Below are positions 58,256-64,000 of a stretch of DNA of 64,000 nucleotides, one piece after another; within the stretch, counting starts at the first letter, position 1, and every line of letters begins with the position of its first letter. Below the pieces are notes generated by a model, which saw only the letters and a list, made by a program, of their open reading frames with translations, was not told where the DNA came from and ran no database searches. The DNA is from Virgibacillus doumboii (GTDB lineage Bacteria > Bacillota > Bacilli > Bacillales > Amphibacillaceae): the NCBI RefSeq assembly GCF_902806455.1, contig NZ_CADCWQ010000002.1:186001-250000 (forward strand). The letters are read 5' to 3'. The position numbers and the translations under genes were made by a program.

Positions 58256-58320
58256 GTTTCAATTCGTGTAACTGAATTTCGGTAAAATACAATTAATATG
58301 AAAAATGGAGGAATAAAATC

Positions 58321-58686
58321 ATGACGAAAGAACAAATCATTGATGCGATTAAAGAAATGTCTGTTTTAGATCTAAACGATCTTGTAAAAGCTATTGAAGA
58401 AGAATTTGGAGTAACTGCTGCAGCTCCAGTTGCTGTAGCTGGTGGAGGCGGCGGTGAAGAAGCTGCTGAAGAAAAAACTGAATTTGATGTAGAACTTCAG
58501 GATGCCGGCGCTTCAAAAATTAAAGTTGTTAAAGCTGTTCGCGAAATCACTGGCCTTGGTCTTAAAGACGCAAAAGACTTAGTTGATAACGCACCTAAAG
58601 CAGTTAAAGAAGGCATTTCCAAAGAAGATGCTGAAGAAATTAAAGGTCAACTAGAAGAAGCAGGCGCAACTGTAGAAGTTAAGTAA
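58321..58686 (+). CDS. rplL: 50S ribosomal protein L7/L12
   Basis: A 121-residue stalk protein. N-terminal dimer domain ([29 protein letters not shown]), an alanine/glycine hinge ([13 protein letters not shown]), and the factor-binding C-terminal domain ([28 protein letters not shown]). Shine-Dalgarno sequence TGGAGG. Confidence 0.97.
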   Translation: MTKEQIIDAIKEMSVLDLNDLVKAIEEEFGVTAAAPVAVAGGGGGEEAAEEKTEFDVELQDAGASKIKVVKAVREITGLGLKDAKDLVDNAPKAVKEGISKEDAEEIKGQLEEAGATVEVK

Positions 58687-58704
58687 TATCATTTTATAAA
58701 GATA

Positions 58705-58738
58705 AAAGAGCTCGTCGGATTTACGACGGGCTCTCTAT
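58705..58738 (+). terminator. Terminator after rplL
   Basis: AGAGCTCGTCG / CGACGGGCTCT hairpin. The T run is weak (CTATATATTTA). Confidence 0.65.
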
Positions 58739-58790
58739 ATATTTACCTTCATAATATGCAAAAGCTGTTTTCGTATAGGTTGTTGTTTTT

Positions 58791-59247
58791 GGCACAAAAG
58801 ATATAAACTGCGACGTGACCTTATATGAGTGTTAATCCGCCGCTGCGGAAATACACTTCGCTTTCACACCTCCGGGTACAAAGGCGACATCTCTTCAAAA
58901 AGTGCGTTTTCGCAGTGTCTTCTTAGCCGTGGGCGGCTGATGAGCCTCTGCTCCCACAGGAGTCTCCGTGTATTTCCTCCGCTGGTTACGTTTATGAACC
59001 ATTGGTTGGAGTAGAAATCGTGAAAAAATACGCATGATACCACTTCACAGTCCGGGTGAGCGGAGGGCGGTGACTCCAGCGGGAACAGCACGAGTCCGAA
59101 GACCCCGCAAGAAGTGGTTTTCTTCTGAGGAGGCTGAGGCCGTGCCCGCGGAAAGCATCCGCCTGCAGCGATTCCGGACGGCTGGGTGAGAAGTGGACGT
59201 ACTTTAGAAAACAGTCCAGCAGTTACGTTGCTGTTTATATCAACTAC
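58791..59247. mobile_element. MITE-like composite repeat R6 (about 457 bp)
   Basis: Ends AAAAGATATAAACTGCGACG and ACGTTGCTGTTTATATCAAC are inverted copies. The left module (58838-58985) is the B-type hairpin in reverse with an inserted block TTCACACCTCCGGGTACAAA...TCTTAGCC. The right module (59048-59200) is a third type, starting GTCCGGGTGAGCGGAGGGCG and including GAGGCTGAGGCCGTGCCCGC. No gene; it fills the rplL-ybxB gap. Confidence 0.75.
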
Positions 59248-59303
59248 TAGGTTAAAAAGCAACAAAATTTACGAAAAGATCCTAAGCAAAAAGCAGGTGC
59301 CCT

Positions 59304-59906
59304 ATGACAGAGCATTACTTTTCGAAAAAACCTCTATCTAAAAGTTCACCTAAGAAATGGAATTATCAACTACGAGGCAATAAGTATACATTTGAAAGCG
59401 ACTATGGTGTTTTTTCAAAAAATGAAGTGGATTATGGTTCGCGTTTATTGATAGAACAATTTGTGGAGCCGGCGATTGCAGGTGATTTTTTGGACCTTGG
59501 TTGCGGATATGGCCCAATCGGTATTACGCTGGCGGATTGTTATAATGATCGAACTGTCGTCATGGCAGACATTAATGAACGTGCAATTGAACTAGCCGAG
59601 CAAAACGCCAAACATAATAACGTGGAAAATACCGAATTTGTGTTAAGTGACAGGTTCAGTAATATAACGAACCGTTCATTTGCTGCCATTCTTACAAACC
59701 CGCCGATAAGGGCAGGGAAGAAATTAGTCCATCAAATGTTTGAAGACAGTAAAGGCGCCCTTTTGGATCAAGGTCAGTTATGGGTAGTAATCCAGAAGAA
59801 GCAAGGTGCCCCATCAGCTAAGGATAAACTGCATGAGTTATTCGGAAATGTTGAGGTAATTGCTCGTAACAAAGGATATTTTATATTTCGGGCAACAAAA
59901 GTTTGA
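59304..59906 (+). CDS. YbxB, RsmC/RlmG-type rRNA guanine-N2 methyltransferase
   Basis: A 200-residue SAM-dependent methyltransferase. Motif I LDLGCGYGPIGITLA, acidic post-I MADINERAIELA, catalytic motif TNPPIRAGK (NPPI, as for N2-guanine enzymes). It is close to the C-terminal half of E. coli RsmC. B. subtilis has ybxB between rplL and rpoB; the exact target nucleotide is not established here. Confidence 0.92.
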   Translation: MTEHYFSKKPLSKSSPKKWNYQLRGNKYTFESDYGVFSKNEVDYGSRLLIEQFVEPAIAGDFLDLGCGYGPIGITLADCYNDRTVVMADINERAIELAEQNAKHNNVENTEFVLSDRFSNITNRSFAAILTNPPIRAGKKLVHQMFEDSKGALLDQGQLWVVIQKKQGAPSAKDKLHELFGNVEVIARNKGYFIFRATKV

Positions 59907-60309
59907 CCTTATAAATCAGGTATGATAATATAGTAAAATGCTAACATGGGACTTCCTTTGTCAAGAGGAATTTTCATTAAAAAAGTGAAACGTATAATTC
60001 ACTGGTAATCGGAGACAATGGTAAAATCGAAAAAATAAAATGATCGAAACTATTTCTGTTTATTTTCTATATGAAAAGTATATTACCGGTGAAAAAAATA
60101 CTGTACTTGTAAAACGTTGGAATTACAAGTTTGTTCAGTATGTTTTTCAGGCAATAGTACTTGTGCTATTGTTGTTTCGCATCAATGAAAATAGGATTCA
60201 AAAAACGACTGATTAAATCATCTTATATCAGTTTGTTTTTTCTAATAAATAATTAGTCATTTTTCAGATAGGATTTATGAAAAATGCAATGATTTAAGGG
60301 GTGAAGCAG
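59907..60309 (+). promoter_or_regulatory. rpoB upstream region
   Basis: A 400-bp non-coding leader. A possible promoter TTGACC (59903-59908), 17 nt, TAATAT (59926-59931) overlaps the ybxB end. A terminator-like hairpin AAAAAACGACTGAT / ATCAGTTTGTTTTTT (60200-60242) stands 67 nt before the start of rpoB and may attenuate or end upstream transcripts. Confidence 0.5.
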
Positions 60310-63300
60310 TTGACAGGTCAACTAGTTCAGTATGGACGGCACCGCCAACGCAGGAGCTATTCGCGTATTAGCGAGGTGTTAGAATTACCGAATCTGATAG
60401 AGATTCAAACCGCTTCTTATCAGTGGTTTTTGGAAGAAGGTTTGCGGGAGATGTTTCAGGATATCTCTCCTATTGAAGATTTTACAGGTAACCTATCACT
60501 GGAATTTGTCGATTATAGTCTGGGAGAACCAAAATATCCTGTAGACGAATCCAAAAATCGGGATGTTACTTATAATGCTCCGCTTCGCGTGAAGGTTCGT
60601 TTAATTAATAACGAAACCGGTGAGGTAAAAGAGCAGGAAGTATTTATGGGTGATTTCCCGCTAATGACAGACACAGGTACATTTATTATTAACGGAGCGG
60701 AACGTGTAATTGTTTCGCAGCTTGTGCGTTCACCCAGTGTCTATTATAACGAAAAAATAGACAAAAACGGTAAACGCGGAATAACCGCAACCGTTATCCC
60801 TAACCGTGGAGCTTGGCTGGAATTTGAAACAGATGCCAAAGATGTGGCCTATGTACGGATTGACCGTACACGGAAATTGCCAATCACGGTGCTTTTGCGT
60901 GCGCTTGGATTTGGCACGGATCAGGAAATCATTGATCTGATAGGTGATAATGAGTACCTGAAAAATACGCTGGAAAAAGACAACACCGAAACGACAGAAA
61001 AAGCTCTGCTGGAAATATACGAGCGTTTGCGTCCAGGTGAGCCTCCTACAGTGGAAAATGCAAAGAGTTTATTGGTTTCCCGTTTCTTTGATCCGAAACG
61101 ATATGACCTGGCACATGTAGGCCGTTATAAAATGAACAAAAAGCTTCATATTAAAAACCGGTTATTCAACCAGGTGCTGGCTGAACCAGTTGTCGATCCG
61201 GAAACCGGTGAAGTTCTTGCGCAAAAAGGCGATAAGCTGGAACGTAAATTGCTGAATAAAATTATTCCATATTTGGAAAATGAAGAGGATAAACTTGGTG
61301 AAAAGGTTCTTGAGCCTCAGGAAGGGGTTCTGGAGGATCCTATTCATTTGCAATCAATTAAAATAGTAGACCCAACTGATCCAAACGGGGAAAGAGAACT
61401 GGATGTTATTGGAAACGGTGGTGTGGACACGGGAGTTAAGAATATAACCCCTGCTGACATCCTGTCATCAATAAGTTACTTCTTTAACTTGCTCCATCAG
61501 GTTGGGGGTACAGATGATATTGACCATTTGGGTAACCGAAGACTCCGTTCAGTCGGTGAGTTGCTGCAAAACCAATTCCGAATTGGTTTATCCCGAATGG
61601 AGCGTGTTGTGCGCGAAAGAATGTCAATTCAGGATACATCCAGCATTACACCGCAACAACTGATAAATATTCGACCTGTGATTGCTTCGATTAAAGAATT
61701 CTTTGGAAGCTCACAATTATCACAGTTTATGGATCAAACGAATCCTTTGGCAGAATTGACGCATAAACGGCGTTTGTCTGCGCTTGGGCCTGGTGGTTTG
61801 ACGCGTGAACGTGCAGGATTTGAAGTGCGTGATGTTCACTATTCACACTATGGCCGTATGTGCCCGATTGAGACACCTGAAGGGCCAAACATTGGCTTGA
61901 TAAACTCATTATCCAGCTATGCGAAGGTTAATAAGTTTGGTTTTATTGAAACACCGTATCGTCGGGTTGATCCGGAAACTGGTAAGGTAACAGCACAAAT
62001 AGATTACCTTACAGCTGATGAAGAGGATAATTTTATAGTTGCACAGGCAAATGCCAGTCTGAATGAGGACCGCACGTTTACAGACGAAGAAGTTATTGCA
62101 CGTTTTCGTGGTGAGAATACAATCGTTCCTCGCGAAAAACTTGATTATATGGATGTTTCTCCTAAACAAGTTGTTTCAGCTGCTACAGCATGTATTCCTT
62201 TCCTGGAAAACGATGACTCCAACCGAGCATTAATGGGTGCGAACATGCAGCGCCAAGCTGTACCGTTGATGCAGCCTGAAGCACCTATTGTAGGTACGGG
62301 AATGGAGTATGTTTCCGGAAAAGACTCCGGTGCAGCGATCATTTGCAGTAACGAAGGAATTGTTGAACGTGTAGAAGCGAAAGAAGTACATGTTCGACAA
62401 GTATCTGAAGTTGATGGAAAAGAAGTAAAAGGTGATGTGGATGTTTATCGCCTGCAGAAATATATTCGTTCCAACCAGGGAACTTGCTATAACCAGCGCC
62501 CGATTGTCAGTGAGGGAGACCGTGTAACGAAAGGTGAAATACTTGCTGATGGTCCATCCATGGAAGATGGTGAACTGGCACTTGGTCGTAATGTTCTTGT
62601 AGGCTTTATGACATGGGAAGGTTATAACTACGAAGATGCGATCATTATGAGTGAAAGACTTGTAAAAGATGATGTATATACATCCATTCATATTGAAGAA
62701 TATGAGTCAGAAGCCCGTGACACGAAGCTTGGACCGGAAGAAATCACAAGGGATATTCCAAATGTTGGTGAAGATGCGCTGAAAAATCTTAACGAACAAG
62801 GAATAATCCGTACTGGTGCCGAGGTTTCAGATGGAGATATATTGGTAGGTAAGGTAACACCAAAAGGGGTAACCGAGTTATCTGCTGAAGAACGATTGCT
62901 TCACGCTATTTTTGGTGAAAAAGCTCGTGAGGTTCGTGATACATCTTTACGTGTTCCGCATGGAGCTGGAGGTATCGTTTTAGATGTCAAGATTTTCAAC
63001 CGTGAAGACGGTGATGAACTGCCTCCTGGCGTTAACCAGCTTGTTCGCGTTTATATTGTTCAAAAACGTAAGATTCACGAAGGGGATAAAATGGCTGGAC
63101 GACATGGTAACAAAGGTGTTATTTCCAAGATATTACCTGAAGAAGACATGCCGTTCCTGCCGGATGGAACACCGATTGATATTATGCTTAACCCATTAGG
63201 GGTTCCGTCACGAATGAATATTGGTCAGGTATTTGAAATGCACCTGGGCATGGCTGCACGTCAGCTGGGCATTCATGTTGCAACACCGGTATTTGACGGT

Positions 63301-63846
63301 GCAAATGAACAGGATGTATGGGATACCCTGGAAGAAGCAGGAATGCCGAAAGACGCTAAGTCAATTCTTTATGACGGCAGAACCGGAGAACCGTTTGATA
63401 ACCGTGTATCTGTGGGTGTCATGTACATGATTAAGCTTGCACACATGGTTGATGACAAGTTGCATGCTCGTTCAACTGGACCATATTCCCTTGTAACGCA
63501 ACAGCCATTAGGCGGTAAAGCACAATTCGGCGGTCAGCGTTTCGGTGAGATGGAAGTATGGGCGCTCGAAGCATATGGTGCTGCCTATACGCTTCAGGAA
63601 ATTCTCACAGTGAAGTCAGATGACATTGTCGGACGCGTGAAAACCTATGAATCAATTGTCAAAGGTGATAATGTCTCCGAACCGGGAGTACCGGAATCGT
63701 TCAAAGTACTGATTAAAGAGCTGCAAAGTCTGGGAATGGACGTTAAAATGCTCTCAAGTGATGAGTCGGAGATTGAAATGCGCGAACTGGAAGAAGAAGA
63801 AACGCAAGCTGCAAGCAAACTTAACTTAGAAGTAGAAGAAAAATAA
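60310..63846 (+). CDS. rpoB: RNA polymerase beta subunit
   Basis: 1178 residues, complete. [16 protein letters not shown] at the N-terminus matches B. subtilis and sets TTG 60310 as start, 8 nt after AAGGGG; GTG 60301 overlaps that Shine-Dalgarno sequence. The rifampicin pocket ([29 protein letters not shown]) has the ordinary residues. [17 protein letters not shown] and the active-site region [11 protein letters not shown] are intact. The C-terminus ends in an acidic tail. Confidence 0.98.
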   Translation: MTGQLVQYGRHRQRRSYSRISEVLELPNLIEIQTASYQWFLEEGLREMFQDISPIEDFTGNLSLEFVDYSLGEPKYPVDESKNRDVTYNAPLRVKVRLINNETGEVKEQEVFMGDFPLMTDTGTFIINGAERVIVSQLVRSPSVYYNEKIDKNGKRGITATVIPNRGAWLEFETDAKDVAYVRIDRTRKLPITVLLRALGFGTDQEIIDLIGDNEYLKNTLEKDNTETTEKALLEIYERLRPGEPPTVENAKSLLVSRFFDPKRYDLAHVGRYKMNKKLHIKNRLFNQVLAEPVVDPETGEVLAQKGDKLERKLLNKIIPYLENEEDKLGEKVLEPQEGVLEDPIHLQSIKIVDPTDPNGERELDVIGNGGVDTGVKNITPADILSSISYFFNLLHQVGGTDDIDHLGNRRLRSVGELLQNQFRIGLSRMERVVRERMSIQDTSSITPQQLINIRPVIASIKEFFGSSQLSQFMDQTNPLAELTHKRRLSALGPGGLTRERAGFEVRDVHYSHYGRMCPIETPEGPNIGLINSLSSYAKVNKFGFIETPYRRVDPETGKVTAQIDYLTADEEDNFIVAQANASLNEDRTFTDEEVIARFRGENTIVPREKLDYMDVSPKQVVSAATACIPFLENDDSNRALMGANMQRQAVPLMQPEAPIVGTGMEYVSGKDSGAAIICSNEGIVERVEAKEVHVRQVSEVDGKEVKGDVDVYRLQKYIRSNQGTCYNQRPIVSEGDRVTKGEILADGPSMEDGELALGRNVLVGFMTWEGYNYEDAIIMSERLVKDDVYTSIHIEEYESEARDTKLGPEEITRDIPNVGEDALKNLNEQGIIRTGAEVSDGDILVGKVTPKGVTELSAEERLLHAIFGEKAREVRDTSLRVPHGAGGIVLDVKIFNREDGDELPPGVNQLVRVYIVQKRKIHEGDKMAGRHGNKGVISKILPEEDMPFLPDGTPIDIMLNPLGVPSRMNIGQVFEMHLGMAARQLGIHVATPVFDGANEQDVWDTLEEAGMPKDAKSILYDGRTGEPFDNRVSVGVMYMIKLAHMVDDKLHARSTGPYSLVTQQPLGGKAQFGGQRFGEMEVWALEAYGAAYTLQEILTVKSDDIVGRVKTYESIVKGDNVSEPGVPESFKVLIKELQSLGMDVKMLSSDESEIEMRELEEEETQAASKLNLEVEEK

Positions 63847-63851
63847 ATGTA

Positions 63852-63885
63852 AACGATGTTGACTCCCCTGGTGGGGTCAGCATCA
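63852..63885 (+). other. Hairpin between rpoB and rpoC
   Basis: TTGACTCCCC / GGGGTCAGC stem (about 63858-63881) with no T run. It could be an mRNA processing or stability element. Confidence 0.5.
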
Positions 63886-63944
63886 TCAACTATTTCAATT
63901 CTAAGTAAATGGGAAAATCGCACACTAAAAGGGAGGTAGGCCCC

Positions 63945-64000
63945 TTGCTAGATGTAAATAACTTTGAGTATATGAAAATTGGGTTAGCTTCACCAGAAAA
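63945..64000 (+). CDS. rpoC: RNA polymerase beta' subunit, first 18 codons
   Basis: TTG 63945 reads MLDVNNFEYMKIGLASPEK, the RpoC N-terminus, after GGGAGG (63931-63936). Cut by the window edge. Confidence 0.93.
   Translation, partial: MLDVNNFEYMKIGLASPE

Overview
The window is a chromosomal segment of a low-GC, endospore-forming Bacillaceae. Its gene order is the mfd-to-rpoC segment known from Bacillus subtilis, and it carries the sporulation genes spoVT, yabP, yabQ, spoIIE and sigH. The 16S sequence and the dispersed palindromic repeats suggest a halophilic or halotolerant relative (Virgibacillus, Lentibacillus or Oceanobacillus type). The species cannot be fixed from this sequence alone.

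Layout. 1-8.7 kb: 3' end of mfd, then spoVT, a MurJ/SpoVB-type flippase, yabN, rqcP, yabP, yabQ, divIC and yabR. 8.7-9.4 kb: inverted repeats, a tRNA-Met on the minus strand and an array of exactly 20-nt repeats. 9.4-18.8 kb: spoIIE, a gene-poor kilobase, yabS, yabT, tilS, hpt and ftsH. 19.4-27 kb: coaX, hslO, a PrsA-like foldase, cysK, folP-folB-folK-yazB and lysS. 27.3-38.4 kb: two almost identical 16S-23S-5S operons in tandem, joined by nine tRNA genes (Val, Thr, Lys, Leu, Gly, Leu, Arg, Pro, Ala; the order I recall for B. subtilis trnJ) and closed by one terminator. 38.4-40 kb: an insertion relative to B. subtilis, holding an mgtC-like gene behind a structured leader and a broken nucleotidyltransferase gene. 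40-44.7 kb: the CtsR regulon operon ctsR-mcsA-mcsB-clpC with its operator. 45.3-48 kb: radA and a PIN/TRAM gene (yacL). 48.7-54.2 kb: gltX, then a tRNA-Cys T-box leader followed by cysE-cysS-mrnC-rlmB-rae1. 54.3-64 kb: sigH, rpmG-secE, nusG, rplK-rplA, rplJ-rplL, a YbxB/RsmC-type methyltransferase, rpoB and the first codons of rpoC.

How the genes work together. The window combines translation and transcription machinery (rRNAs, tRNAs, ribosomal proteins, RNA polymerase, NusG, aminoacyl-tRNA synthetases), protein quality control (ClpC with McsA/McsB, FtsH, HslO, RqcP), cysteine supply (CysE, CysK, CysS), folate synthesis and sporulation control. Readable regulation includes a sigma-G promoter at spoVT, a 21-nt-spaced Spo0A-type promoter at spoIIE, a CtsR operator, a Cys T-box, an L10-type leader and two matching L1-type sites.

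Most notable. (i) A family of roughly 410-490 bp MITE-like elements with conserved terminal inverted repeats lies at operon ends, including places where B. subtilis carries ispD-ispF and pabB-pabA-pabC. (ii) disA, ispD-ispF, pabBAC and dusB are missing from their usual positions. (iii) A hairpin sits between the Shine-Dalgarno sequence and the start codon of nusG. (iv) Paired L1-like sites precede rplK and rplA. (v) An unassigned structured leader precedes the mgtC-like gene. (vi) The second rRNA operon has no visible promoter of its own. I see no clearly new multi-gene defence or mobile system; the novelty here is in non-coding elements.
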